A stretch of 64,000 nucleotides of DNA from Palsa-504 sp963739615. GTDB taxonomy: Bacteria; Actinomycetota; Actinomycetes; Streptosporangiales; Streptosporangiaceae. How positions within the stretch are numbered: the first letter of the stretch is position 1; each line of letters starts with the position of its first letter. Location of the stretch: the NCBI GenBank assembly GCA_963739615.1, contig CAVUBD010000016.1, positions 186,001 to 250,000 on the forward strand. Reading direction: 5' to 3'. Positions 51,377 to 60,497 of the stretch are shown here, in pieces. The position numbers and the translations under genes are program-made. The notes beneath the pieces were generated by a model, which searched no databases, was not told where the DNA came from, and saw only the letters and a list, made by a program, of their open reading frames with translations.

Positions 51377-52702
51377 TCACCGACGGTGGTGCGGGTACGG
51401 CGCTGGGCCGGTCCGGCGGGGAGCGCGGGAACCGGCTGCGACCTGGGCTAGCCGGCCGCGGCCAGCCCGGCCGGCCTTCGCGGCGAGCAGCCAGAGCACC
51501 AGCGCGGCCGGGTAGATGAAGTAGCCGAACCTGGTCGAAGGCGCGAGCACGAACATGGCCGAGAGCCCGACCACCAGCCGCACGGTGGCGGCGGGGACGT
51601 CCCGGGGCGGGCGGACGACCAGGGACACCGCGACCGCGAGCCCGGAGCCGATCAGCAGGATCACCACGACGGTGTGGCCGAGCGGTCCGGTCTGCGCCAG
51701 CACGTGGCCGAGCAGCGGGCTGGCCGCCTGGGATTTGACGCTGGCCAGGCCGAGCGGGAACAAGATCGTGTTCCGGATCAGCGCATCCGGCCGCAGCGCC
51801 GCGAACGGGCCCACGATGACCGCGACCACGGCGATCGCCACCGCCGTGAACCGCCAGGCCGCGCGGTGCCCGTCCCGCACCCAGAGCAGCGCGAACGCCA
51901 CCGCGAGGGCCGGCCAGGCCGTCGCCTTCATCGAGGAGGCGACGCCGAGGGCCAGGCCGGCGGGGATCAGGTTGGCCGGCTGGGACCGCCAGAGCAGGGC
52001 GAAGCCGAGGCACATGAACGCGACCATGGGCACGTCGGTGCCGCCGACGCAGAGCTCGAACGCGATGATCGGCGATGCCGTCATCAGCAGCGCCCAGCGG
52101 ATGGCGTCCCTGGCGCCGGCGATGCTCAGCGCGAACGCGAACACCACCAGGAACACCAGGCCGAACCAGACCCGCGGATCGGTCAGCAGGCCGTGCCCGA
52201 ACAGGGCCTGCGGCACGCCGAACACGGCCATCAGCGGCAGGTAGGGATTGTACTGGTTCGGGTCGGTGGTGCTGGCCAGGACCTGGGAGCTCCGGTACGG
52301 GGTGCCGTGATTGATGAGCGTCCTGGCCGACGTGGCCACGACCCCGACTTCGGGCTCCCCGTGGCCGTGCGCGACCATCCACAGCAAGGGAAAGAGGATG
52401 GCGCCGCAGCTGATGACGCCGAGCGCGACGTCGACCCCGGCGGTCCCGCGTGACCGCCGCCAGGCCAGGACGGCCAAGGCGGCCAGCGCGTACGCGCAGG
52501 CGCCGGACAGGCCCCACAGCCGGTGCAGCGAGTCCGTGCTGAACAGGTTCACCGCGCCCGCGAACAGGGCCGAGATGACCAGCCCGGTGAACAGCCAGAC
52601 CCAGGGCATGGTGGTGATCGATTGCCACCCTGATGGGGCGGCTTTACGCGTGCCCCCCGGCCCCGTCGTAGGCGCGATCAGGCGAGTATCGCGTCGTTCC
52701 AC
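51377..52702 (-). CDS. GT87-like integral membrane glycosyltransferase
   Basis: This encodes about 441 residues with roughly ten membrane helices, from WVWLFTGLVISALFAGAVNL to FIYPAALVLWLLAAKAG. The block GVVATSARTLINHGTPYRSS, then PNQYNPYLPLMAVFGVPQAL resembles the first large loop of polyprenol-phosphate-sugar-dependent mannosyltransferases (GT87/DUF2029). SSMKATAWPALAVAFALLWV is the later family block. It would transfer a sugar outside the membrane. GTG at 52702 was chosen; the start is not certain. It is the last gene of the minus-strand cluster. Confidence 0.7.
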   Translation of the reverse strand: MERRDTRLIAPTTGPGGTRKAAPSGWQSITTMPWVWLFTGLVISALFAGAVNLFSTDSLHRLWGLSGACAYALAALAVLAWRRSRGTAGVDVALGVISCGAILFPLLWMVAHGHGEPEVGVVATSARTLINHGTPYRSSQVLASTTDPNQYNPYLPLMAVFGVPQALFGHGLLTDPRVWFGLVFLVVFAFALSIAGARDAIRWALLMTASPIIAFELCVGGTDVPMVAFMCLGFALLWRSQPANLIPAGLALGVASSMKATAWPALAVAFALLWVRDGHRAAWRFTAVAIAVVAVIVGPFAALRPDALIRNTILFPLGLASVKSQAASPLLGHVLAQTGPLGHTVVVILLIGSGLAVAVSLVVRPPRDVPAATVRLVVGLSAMFVLAPSTRFGYFIYPAALVLWLLAAKAGRAGRGRLAQVAAGSRAPRRTGPAPYPHHRR

Positions 52703-52796
52703 GCGACATATCTTACGCTCAGCGTGCTCGGGCGCTCGTCGCCCGCGCGGGCTATCGCGCGTCATCCGCGCGGATGACGCGGCCTGGGCACGCAGC

Positions 52797-53720
52797 TCAG
52801 ATGATCGGGGGACGGCCGGCCCGGGTCATCCGCCAGGCGGTGCGCAGCGAGATCGGGCGGCGCCGGCCCGGGTCCGTGCGCCAGCCCTCGGCGAAGCCGG
52901 CGAACCAGGGCCGCAGGTTCCCGGGCCGGCCGCGCTCGCGGGCGATGGTGAGCGCCGCCCAGTCGGCCAGGTAGGGGACCGCGAACGGCCAGGGCAGGTT
53001 CCGCCGGGCCAGCAGGACCCGGTTCCGGCCGTCGCGGCGGCGGAACGTGTCGTAGCGGGCGTTCGGCAGGGTGTGATGGCACATCCGGGCGGTGGCGTCG
53101 TATTCCAGCCGGTAGCCGCGGTCCATCAGCCGCCAGGCCAGGTCGGTCTCCTCGTGCCCGTAGAAGAACAGGTCCGGGTAGCCGCCCGCCGCCAGGTAGG
53201 CCGAGCGCCTGATCGCGGACGCGCCGCCGAGGAAGGTGGTCACCACCGACGAACGGCCGGGGTCCCCGGCCCGCAGCCGCGGCACGTGCCACCGGGCCCC
53301 CGGACCGCCGTCCGGGTCGACGACCTGCATGGACAGCACCGCGAGCGCCGGGTCAGCGGCGAACCTGGCCGCGACGCGGGACGCGAGCGCGGTGTCCGGA
53401 TACCAGCCGTCGTCGTCGAGGAACAGCACCACGTCGCCCCCGCACGCCTCGACGCCGGCGTTGCGGCCGGCCGCGACGCCGACGTTCTCCGGCAGCAGCA
53501 CGGTCCGCACGCCGGCGGGCAGGCCGGTCACCTCGGCGCCGTTGCCGACCACGACCAGCTCCACGTCGGTGCCACGCTGGGTTAGCACGCTGTCGATGGC
53601 CCGGTTGACCTCGGCCGGGCGGTCTCCCATCGTGAGGATGACACACGACAGGGTGAGCGCACGGTCTGGCGCCTCGTCTGGCGCCCGGCTCGCCAGTTCG
53701 CCCGTCCGCACTTCGCTCAC
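52797..53720 (-). CDS. Glycosyltransferase family 2
   Basis: This encodes 307 residues. The nucleotide-binding start LSCVILTMGDRPAEVNRAID, then VELVVVGNG and NVGVAAGRNAGVEACGGDVV, then the metal motif FLDDDGW near residue 105 are of GT-A type. GASAIRRSAYLAAGGYPDLF and the ED-like acceptor base GHEETDLAWRL near 195 follow. No membrane helix is predicted. It would add a sugar in the cytoplasm to the product of the neighbouring lipid or polymer genes. GTG at 53720 lies 20 bp after the CDP-alcohol phosphotransferase stop. Confidence 0.88.
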   Translation of the reverse strand: MSEVRTGELASRAPDEAPDRALTLSCVILTMGDRPAEVNRAIDSVLTQRGTDVELVVVGNGAEVTGLPAGVRTVLLPENVGVAAGRNAGVEACGGDVVLFLDDDGWYPDTALASRVAARFAADPALAVLSMQVVDPDGGPGARWHVPRLRAGDPGRSSVVTTFLGGASAIRRSAYLAAGGYPDLFFYGHEETDLAWRLMDRGYRLEYDATARMCHHTLPNARYDTFRRRDGRNRVLLARRNLPWPFAVPYLADWAALTIARERGRPGNLRPWFAGFAEGWRTDPGRRRPISLRTAWRMTRAGRPPII

Positions 53721-53739
53721 CGCGCCCGCCTCTCCCTTA

Positions 53740-54516
53740 TCACCGCAGCCGCCGGGACGCCATGATGGCCACCAGGTGCGCCGCCGTCATGACGACACCC
53801 ACCACCAGCGCCGCCACCGTCAGCACCCGGGTGGCCGTCAGGCTGCCGGTGGCCGCGTCCGCGATCGCCGCAGCCAGGATGAGGACGGACAGCTCGACGG
53901 CCTGGATGATCCGGTGCACGCGCAGCGCCGACGCCAGCCGCCGGGCCAGCGCGAGCCCCTGCGTGCGCGGCGCCAGCGCCTGGTCGTCGTGCTTGCCGTC
54001 CAGCCCGGACGAGGCCCGGGCCACGGTGACGATATCGGTTTCCGCCTTGATCAGCGTGGCGCAGATCGCCGCGGCCAGGCCCGCGCTCACGTACCCCCCG
54101 GCCAGCGAGAAATGACCCTGCGCGCGGACGCCGAGGCCGGCCAGCAGCAGCGCCTCGGCGATGTAGTGCCCCATCCGGTCCAGGTAGACGCCAGCCGCGG
54201 AGAACCGGCCGGTGAACCGGGCCAGCTCCCCGTCGGAGCAGTCGAAGAGCAGGTAGAGCTGGATCAGCAGCGCGACGCCGATCGCCGCGGGCAGCCCGGG
54301 CACGGCGGCGAGCACGCCCGCGGCGATGCCGGAGATCATGAAGCAGACGGTGACCGCGTTGGGGGACCAGCCGAGCCTGGCGAACACGATGGTGGCGTAG
54401 GGGGACAGCCGGCGCATGTAAAGACGGCCGAACCAGTGCTCGTCGTTGAGCCGCGCCAGCACCTCAGGCGGCTGCCCCTTGGCGCGCACCTCGGCAAGTG
54501 ATGGCCCGGACATCAT
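53740..54516 (-). CDS. CDP-alcohol phosphotransferase family protein
   Basis: This encodes 258 residues with six hydrophobic helices. The catalytic motif begins at Asp92: D-C-S-D-G-E-L-A-R, then Gly109 and Asp113. The last position of D-x2-D-G-x2-A-R-x8-G-x3-D-x3-D is His117 in place of Asp. Members move a phospho-alcohol from a CDP carrier to a second alcohol in the membrane. The start ATGA overlaps the stop of the upstream dehydrogenase by 4 bp, so the two are co-translated. The His substitution may alter activity. Confidence 0.85.
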   Translation of the reverse strand: MMSGPSLAEVRAKGQPPEVLARLNDEHWFGRLYMRRLSPYATIVFARLGWSPNAVTVCFMISGIAAGVLAAVPGLPAAIGVALLIQLYLLFDCSDGELARFTGRFSAAGVYLDRMGHYIAEALLLAGLGVRAQGHFSLAGGYVSAGLAAAICATLIKAETDIVTVARASSGLDGKHDDQALAPRTQGLALARRLASALRVHRIIQAVELSVLILAAAIADAATGSLTATRVLTVAALVVGVVMTAAHLVAIMASRRLR

Positions 54517-55571
54517 GCTCCGCTCGTTACGGCGGTGGTGAAGTCCGCCACCTGCCTGGCGATGGAGCTCTCGCCGAGCTCGAGCCGCTCCAGGATGGTG
54601 TACCGGCCAGGCCTGGTCGCGGGGGCGCGCAGCACCGCCTGGGTGAACTCCGCCGGGCTGAGCCCGAGGTCGGCGGGCGTGCGCGGCAGCTGGTGCCTGG
54701 CCAGGCAGGCGGACATCAGCGTGAACAGGCGCCGGTCCTGGCGCAGGTGCGTGCAGAAGAGCGCGCCCACGCCGGCCAGCTCGCCGTGGGTGCCTGTGCC
54801 AGGGAACAGCTGATTGATGGCGTGCACGATCTCGTGGTCGCCGCCGCTGCACGGCCGGCTTGAACCCGCCACCGTCATGGCGATCCCGGACAGGATCAGC
54901 GACTCGGCCAGCACGGTGAGGAAATCGTCGTCGTCGACGGTGCCCGGCTGATGCAGCACCGCCTGCGCTGCCGTCCTGGCCAACGTGACGGCCAGCCCGT
55001 CCACCGGCTCGCCGCGGTCGGCGGCGGCCAGCTCCCAGTCCGCGATCGCCGACAGGTTGTTCACCACGTCGCCGATCCCGGCCCGGACCATGCGGGGCGG
55101 CCCCGCCCGCACCCGGTCCAGGTCGACCACCACGGCGACCGGCGGCACCACCCCGTACGAGCCCTTGCCCGACTCGTGCTCGAGCGAGCTGACCGGCGAG
55201 GCGATGCCGTCGTGGGCCAGGTTGGTCGCCACCGCGACCATCGGGATCCCGGCCATGTGCGCCGCGAACTTGGTCACGTCGATGATCTTGCCGCCGCCGA
55301 TGCCCGCGACCGCCTCGTACGCGTCCGCCCGCAACTGCTTGCCCAGCGCAATCGCCGCGTCGACGCTGCCGTCCTCGATCCGGAAGACCTCAGCCGCTCC
55401 GATGTCGAGTTCGGCCACCACGCCGTCGCCCTGCCCGGGGCCGACGGCGACCGCGACCCGGCCCTCCGTGGCGATCCGCTGGTCGGCCAGCAGCGCCCCG
55501 AGATCCGCGACCGCGCCGCGCCGCACGTCGACGACCAGCGGCGCGGTGAGCATGCGAGCCAGCAGCGGCAT
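54513..55571 (-). CDS. Glycerol-1-phosphate dehydrogenase-like enzyme (iron-containing ADH fold)
   Basis: This encodes 352 residues. The NAD(P) site is in AVAGIGGGKIIDVTKFAAHM near residue 90. Then VATNLAHDGIASPVSSLEHE follows, and the metal site has Asp in RAGIGDVVNNLSAIADW and His in CSGGDHEIVHAINQLFPGTG and GTHGELAGVG. This order matches AraM/EgsA G1P dehydrogenases more than ordinary alcohol dehydrogenases. It would reduce dihydroxyacetone phosphate, or a related ketone, to a phospho-polyol. ATG at 55571 has GAGAAGGA in front. Overlap with the CDP-alcohol gene links their roles. Confidence 0.78.
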   Translation of the reverse strand: MPLLARMLTAPLVVDVRRGAVADLGALLADQRIATEGRVAVAVGPGQGDGVVAELDIGAAEVFRIEDGSVDAAIALGKQLRADAYEAVAGIGGGKIIDVTKFAAHMAGIPMVAVATNLAHDGIASPVSSLEHESGKGSYGVVPPVAVVVDLDRVRAGPPRMVRAGIGDVVNNLSAIADWELAAADRGEPVDGLAVTLARTAAQAVLHQPGTVDDDDFLTVLAESLILSGIAMTVAGSSRPCSGGDHEIVHAINQLFPGTGTHGELAGVGALFCTHLRQDRRLFTLMSACLARHQLPRTPADLGLSPAEFTQAVLRAPATRPGRYTILERLELGESSIARQVADFTTAVTSGA

Positions 55572-55732
55572 GAACATCCTTCTCGGTGGCGTGCCCGGCT
55601 CGCCTGGTGGCTGGCGGGCAAACATCGGCTACGTTGAAGCTAACGGTGGCTATCCGGGAGACTACCGGGTTACGAACGGCCGTAAGGATATAGCAGCCGG
55701 CCAGGCCCGCAATCCTCCGCCGCGGGACGCGG

Positions 55733-56475
55733 TCAGCAGCGGGCGGCGATCTCCCTGGCCCGGCGCAGGTCGGCGTGGTTGTCGACCTCGACCCAGTCGA
55801 CCGGGCCGATGGGAGCGACGGCGATCGCGCCGCCCCGGTCGGCGACTTCCTGGAAGCCGTCCTCGTAGTACAGCGAGGGGTCACGGCGCCAGGTGGTTTC
55901 GAGCGCCGCCGCGAGCGGCGCCGCGGCGGCGGCCCCGATCAGCGTCGCGCCGATGTACTCGCCGTGGGCAAGCGCGGGGTCCATCAGCTTGGTGATCCGC
56001 GTGATCATGCCGTCCGCGCCGACGACGACCTTCATCTCCTCCTCCGCGAGCAGCTTGACGTCATCGACGGCCAGGATGAGGCCGGCCCCTCCGCCGCCTC
56101 GGCCGCGGCGAGCAGGGTCTTTTCCACCGAGACGGGATGCACCGTGTCGCCGTTGACCAGCAGCGCACCCGCCGCGAAGTACTCGCGGGCCAGCCAGAGC
56201 GAGTAGGCGTTGTTCCATTCCTCGGCCCGGTCGTTGTGCACCAGCGTGAGCCGCACCCCGTGATCCCGCTCGAGGCGGGCGGCCTGGTCCTGGACGGCGT
56301 CCGCGGCGTAGCCGACCACGATCACGATGTCGCGCAGCCCCACCGCGGCCAGGTTGCGCAGCGCGATGTCGAGGATGGTGACCTGGCCGTCGACCGGCAG
56401 CAGGGCCTTCGGCAGCGCGTCGGTGTCGGGCCGCAGCCGGCGGCCCGCGCCGGCCGCGAGGACCATCCCTATCAA
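55733..56475 (-). pseudogene. Sugar/alcohol-phosphate nucleotidyltransferase with apparent frameshift
   Basis: The first frame reads IGMVLAAGAGRRLRPDTDAL and PKALLPVDGQ, then IVVGYAADAV, EWNNAYSLWLA and LLVNGDTVHP. This is a nucleotidyltransferase fold resembling CTP:phosphocholine or inositol-phosphate cytidylyltransferases. The second half (GLILAVDDVKLLAEEEMKVV, then HGEYIGATLIGAA, then DWVEVDNHADLRRAREIAAR) lies in another frame, joined at about 56090 in a G-rich run. TTG at 56475 overlaps the upstream stop; ATG at 56466 is an alternative. The site is either a true mutation or a sequence error. Every neighbour is intact. Confidence 0.75.
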
Positions 56476-58202
56476 AGCGGGTCTCCAACCGTGGGAAGCA
56501 ACCATCCGCTGAGGAAATCCCAGCAGAAGAGCAGCCAAAGATAACCAGAAATGATGGCGTACGCGAGCGGCGCGACACCGAAGATGGCCGCGAGGCCGGC
56601 CACCAGCATCCGCCCGTCCCAGCCGAGGCCGAACTTGTCAGCCGGGACGCCGCGCCCGGACCTGGCCCGGTAGGCGAGGTCGATGTGGCGCATGATCACG
56701 GCGGCCAGCAGGGCGAAGACCAGCGGTGCCGGGACACGGCGGGAGAAGCCGAGGGCGGCCAGGAACACGCATTCGCCCGTCAGCAGCAGCGCGGGCACCA
56801 GCCAGTCCAGCCGCCCGTCGTGCGGATGGCGGGCGCCAAGCGCGGCGAGGAGCATCGCCTCGACCGGGGTAAGCACCAAGATGCCAGGCAGGTTCCCCAG
56901 TCCGAGCGCGGCCAGCACGAACGTCACGAGCAGGCCCACGAGCACGGGCGGCAGCGGCGGCAGCCGGCCCTGCACCAGGCCGCCCATCCAGCGGGACACC
57001 ACGCCGTCGCCGCGGTAGTCGGCCAGCCCGCGGTCCGGCGGCCAGCCGTAGTCCGGCGCTCGGCCGCGGTCCGGGGCGGGCGCGGCGGCCGAGCGGGCCA
57101 GTTGCCTGGCGAGGACGTAGCCCGCGGCCACCATGCCCCAGCACAGCAGGGCCAGGAACGTCACCCGCGGTCCGAAGAAGACGGCGGTCAGCGCGATCAG
57201 CACGAGCCGTTCCCCGGCCGGCAAGGTCGCGGCCTGCTCGACGATGCGCATCGCCGCCCGGCGGAACAGGTTTCCCGGCGGGCGGGCCGTGTATTCGAAG
57301 CCGAGCTCGGCCATCCGGCGTACGGCCAGGACGGTCATGGCCGCGATGGCCAGCCGCCACACTCCGGCCGGCCCGGCGCCGCCCCAGCTGGCGGCAAAGG
57401 TGTTCCGCAGCGCGGGGCCGAAGATCCCGGCCAGCCCGGCCGGGGCGCCGGGATGCCGGTGGCTGGCCACGGCGGAGCTCACGGCCAGCGCCGCGTAGAG
57501 GCCGAACTCGGTCAGCAGCCCGCAGGCGGCGCCGAGCCAGTCGACGACGGGCCTGACCCGGTCCTCGCGGGCGGCGGCAACCAGCAGCGACCCGGCCCTG
57601 GCGGCCATGAACGACCCGATGAGCGCGGCTATGGCCAGCAGTTCCGCCCGCACCGCCGGCTCGGAGAACCAGCCGGCGGCGACCAGCCCGAGGCCGAGTG
57701 AGATCCCGTACAGCGCGGTCGGCCTGAGCTCGCGCGACGCCGCCCACCTGGCTAGGTCGCGCGCGACCGGGTCGACGAGCTGCGCGACCGCGCCTTCGCT
57801 GTCCGGCCCGGCGTCGAGCACCCGGACGGTGACGCCGCGGCGGGTGAGCTCGCTGAGCAGTGCCCCGGCCGCGGCGGGCGCCGCGTTCGCAGTCGCGAGG
57901 GACTCGGCGGCCCGGGCGAGCGCGTCCAGGTCGGGCGTGTCCACCACGAGCGCACCGCCTTTTACCCCGGTGAAGGCCGCGGTGGCACCCGCGTCGAGCA
58001 GCCTGGCCAGAACCTCTTCCGGCACGGCGTCTTCGCCGACGCAGATGAGCACGCGTTCCCCGGCGGCCCGCGCCGCCGCCGCGACGGTCAGCAGGCCCGG
58101 CCCGGTCCGGTCCGCCGCGTCCACCCGGCGCACGCCAAGGGCCGCCAGCTGGCCGCACAGCCCCGCGTCCGCCCGGCCCGCGAGGACCAGCGCAACAGTC
58201 AT
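56472..58202 (-). CDS. DUF5941 membrane protein
   Basis: This encodes 576 residues. The N-terminal 170 residues are soluble with a Rossmann-like beginning (VALVLAGRADAGLCGQLAAL). A membrane part of about ten helices then follows, with the conserved HIDLAYRARSGRGVPADKFG and LGWDGRMLVAGLAAIFGVAP close to the end. From memory, streptomycete members fuse this region to a CDP-alcohol phosphotransferase domain; here that enzyme is a separate gene of the same cluster. GGGAGG before ATG at 58202 supports this start. The role is presumably in handling the CDP-alcohol product. Confidence 0.75.
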   Translation of the reverse strand: MTVALVLAGRADAGLCGQLAALGVRRVDAADRTGPGLLTVAAAARAAGERVLICVGEDAVPEEVLARLLDAGATAAFTGVKGGALVVDTPDLDALARAAESLATANAAPAAAGALLSELTRRGVTVRVLDAGPDSEGAVAQLVDPVARDLARWAASRELRPTALYGISLGLGLVAAGWFSEPAVRAELLAIAALIGSFMAARAGSLLVAAAREDRVRPVVDWLGAACGLLTEFGLYAALAVSSAVASHRHPGAPAGLAGIFGPALRNTFAASWGGAGPAGVWRLAIAAMTVLAVRRMAELGFEYTARPPGNLFRRAAMRIVEQAATLPAGERLVLIALTAVFFGPRVTFLALLCWGMVAAGYVLARQLARSAAAPAPDRGRAPDYGWPPDRGLADYRGDGVVSRWMGGLVQGRLPPLPPVLVGLLVTFVLAALGLGNLPGILVLTPVEAMLLAALGARHPHDGRLDWLVPALLLTGECVFLAALGFSRRVPAPLVFALLAAVIMRHIDLAYRARSGRGVPADKFGLGWDGRMLVAGLAAIFGVAPLAYAIISGYLWLLFCWDFLSGWLLPTVGDPL

Positions 58203-58435
58203 GCCCGCCCTCCCAGCGGCACCGGCCACCGTGACTCGCGCCTAAGCACTACGAACCTAGCCGACGGTCGCGCTGATGACGGGAAGAAACACGCCGTTTA
58301 CAGTTAGCTATATATTTGCCTCGCATCTCGCCACCGAGCACGCTGTCCAGCGCAATACCCACCCAGGCAGCCGCGAAACGGCCAGCGGGCCGACGCTGGG
58401 CCGTCGCTGGGCGCGGGACGGGTAGAGTCCCGCTC
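58203..58435. promoter_or_regulatory. Divergent promoter region
   Basis: These 233 bp lie between the divergent DUF5941 and IspD-like genes. An AT-rich block (TTAGCTATATATTTGCC at 58304..58320) stands out in GC-rich DNA and is the likely site of one or both promoters. Confidence 0.45.
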
Positions 58436-59143
58436 ATGCGGATGGTCGCGGTGGTGCTCGGCGGCGGCGTCGGTCAGCGACTCGGCGCGGGGATGCCGAA
58501 GCAGCTGCTGACCCTGGGTGACCGGACGCTGGTCGAGCACTGCGTAGCCGCCTTTGACCAGGCCCCGGGCGTCGACGAGATCCTGGTCGTGATGGCGCGC
58601 GGGTATACCGGCCACGTCAAGACCATGCTCGCCGACGGCGGCTACCGCAAGGTCAGCGATGTCATCGAGGGCGGCCAGACCCGCCCGGACTCGACCCGGA
58701 TGGCCCTGGCCGCCATCGCGGCCAGCACACCAGCCGACTGCGGCGTGCTGCTGCACGACGCCGCCCGCCCGCTCGTGGATCAGCGGATCATCGCGGACTG
58801 CGTCGCCTCGCTGCGGGTTCATGACGCGGCCGGGGTCGCGGTGCCTGCCTCCGACACCATCGTGATCGCGCAGGACGGCGTGATGCACTCGGTGCCGCCG
58901 CGGGAGACGCTTTTTCGCTGCCAGACCCCGCAGTGCTTCCGGCTCTCCGTGATCATCCGCGCCCATCAGCTCGCCGCCGCCGACCCTGACTTCGCCCCCA
59001 CCGACGACTGCGGCGTCGTGCTCCGGTACCTCACGGACGTCGACGTGCACATCGTCCCGGGCAGCGAGGCCAACATCAAGATCACCTACGCGCAGGATCT
59101 CGCGGTCGCCGAGGTACTGCTCAGCTGCGTACCGCCTGCTTGA
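58436..59143 (+). CDS. IspD/TarI-like cytidylyltransferase
   Basis: This encodes 235 residues. The signature VVLGGGVGQRLGAGMPKQLL lies at residues 5-24. GGQTRPDSTRMALAAI follows near 80, VLLHDAARPLVDQRII near 105, and ANIKITYAQDLAVAE near the end. It transfers CMP from CTP to a phospho-alcohol. The house-keeping IspD makes CDP-methylerythritol, while TarI makes CDP-ribitol. The context of a CDP-alcohol phosphotransferase and dehydrogenase argues for a special polyol. It overlaps the convergent aminotransferase by 23 bp at the 3' end. Confidence 0.85.
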   Translation: MRMVAVVLGGGVGQRLGAGMPKQLLTLGDRTLVEHCVAAFDQAPGVDEILVVMARGYTGHVKTMLADGGYRKVSDVIEGGQTRPDSTRMALAAIAASTPADCGVLLHDAARPLVDQRIIADCVASLRVHDAAGVAVPASDTIVIAQDGVMHSVPPRETLFRCQTPQCFRLSVIIRAHQLAAADPDFAPTDDCGVVLRYLTDVDVHIVPGSEANIKITYAQDLAVAEVLLSCVPPA

Positions 59144-60494
59144 CCAGGGTGCGGCCGAACTCCCAGATCAGGCCGCTGCCGCGGCTGGCGTCCTCCAGCA
59201 CCTGGCCGAACGCCTCGGTGAACAGCTTTACCTCGGTGTCGCCGATCATCAGGGGCGGGATCAGCTTGATGACCTCCATGTGATCGCCTGAGACCTGGGT
59301 GAGGATGCGGTGCCGCTGGAACAGCGCCACCACGACCATCTGGGCGAACAGGCCGACCCGCGCCTTCTGCAGCATGTTCCAGCTGGTCCGGGCGCGCAGC
59401 GACGATGGCTTGTCGAATTCGAGCCCGATCATCAGCCCCCTGCCTCTTACGTCGGCAAGCACCTCGTACCGTTCGGCCAGATTGGTCAGTGCCATGCGCA
59501 GGGCCGAGCCGGCCCGTGCGGCGTTGCCGGTGAGGTCCTCGTCGTCCAGCACCGCCAGCGCGGCCAGGCCGGCCGCCATGGCCAGCACGCCGCCCTTGAA
59601 CGTGGTGCTGTGCACCATGACCCGGTCCATCGAGGAGTAGACCTTGTCGAAGATCCACCCCTTGGCCAGCATCGCGCCCACGGGCACGAATCCGCCGGAC
59701 AGGGCCTTGGCGACGGTCACGATGTCGGGCACGACCTCCTCGTGCTGGTAGGCGAGGAACTTGCCGGTGCGGCCGAAGCCGCTCTGCACCTCGTCGCAGA
59801 TCAGCAGCGCGCCGTGCTCGTGCAGCAGGGCGGACGCCGCGGTCAGGAAGCCGTCAGGCGGCATGTGCACGCCCTTGCCCTGGATGGGCTCGATGATGAG
59901 CGCGGCGACGCCGCCCTTGCGCAGTTCCGCTTCCAGTGCGTCGATGTCGCCGAGCGGGATGGAGGTGTCGGGCAGCAGCGGGGCGAACCCCTGCCGGAAC
60001 TCCGCCGAGCCGTTCACCGAGAGCGATCCGGTGGTCAGGCCGTGGAACGCGTGATCGCAGTAGATGACGCGGCCGTGGCCGGTGGCGTACCTGGCGAACT
60101 TCAGCGCGGACTCCACCGCCTCGGTGCCGCTGTTGCAGAAGAACACCCGGTCCAGCCCGGGCGCCTTGGCCAGCAGTCGCTCGGCGAGCAGCCCGGGCAG
60201 CGGCCCGCAGTCGAACTGGGTCCAGTCGGCGAGCTGGGCGTCGAGCGCGTCGTGCAGCGCCTGGCGGATCACCGGGTGGTTACGTCCCGCCGCGAACACG
60301 CCGAAGCCGGCCAGGAAGTCGGCGTACTGGTGGCCTTCGGAGTCGTACAAGTACGCTCCCTCGGCCCGCTGGTAGACCTTGTCGAAGCCGATGGTGTGCA
60401 GCACCTTCGGCTGCTGCGGGTTCAGGTACCGGCCGTAGAGCTCATAGCCGTCGCTGCGATGGGCCGCGAGCAGCCCATTCAGATCGAAGTCCAT
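59121..60494 (-). CDS. Class III (aspartate aminotransferase family) PLP aminotransferase
   Basis: This encodes 457 residues. NSGTEAVESALKFARYATGH near residue 120 binds the cofactor phosphate, Asp234 lies in LLICDEVQSGFGRTG, and the PLP Lys263 is in TVAKALSGGFVPVGA. It would move an amino group between a keto or aldehyde compound and an amino acid, possibly decorating the polyol or lipid made by the cluster. It begins 4 bp after the stop of the GT2 gene at 60498. Confidence 0.9.
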   Translation of the reverse strand: MDFDLNGLLAAHRSDGYELYGRYLNPQQPKVLHTIGFDKVYQRAEGAYLYDSEGHQYADFLAGFGVFAAGRNHPVIRQALHDALDAQLADWTQFDCGPLPGLLAERLLAKAPGLDRVFFCNSGTEAVESALKFARYATGHGRVIYCDHAFHGLTTGSLSVNGSAEFRQGFAPLLPDTSIPLGDIDALEAELRKGGVAALIIEPIQGKGVHMPPDGFLTAASALLHEHGALLICDEVQSGFGRTGKFLAYQHEEVVPDIVTVAKALSGGFVPVGAMLAKGWIFDKVYSSMDRVMVHSTTFKGGVLAMAAGLAALAVLDDEDLTGNAARAGSALRMALTNLAERYEVLADVRGRGLMIGLEFDKPSSLRARTSWNMLQKARVGLFAQMVVVALFQRHRILTQVSGDHMEVIKLIPPLMIGDTEVKLFTEAFGQVLEDASRGSGLIWEFGRTLVKQAVRS

Positions 60495-60497
60495 GAT

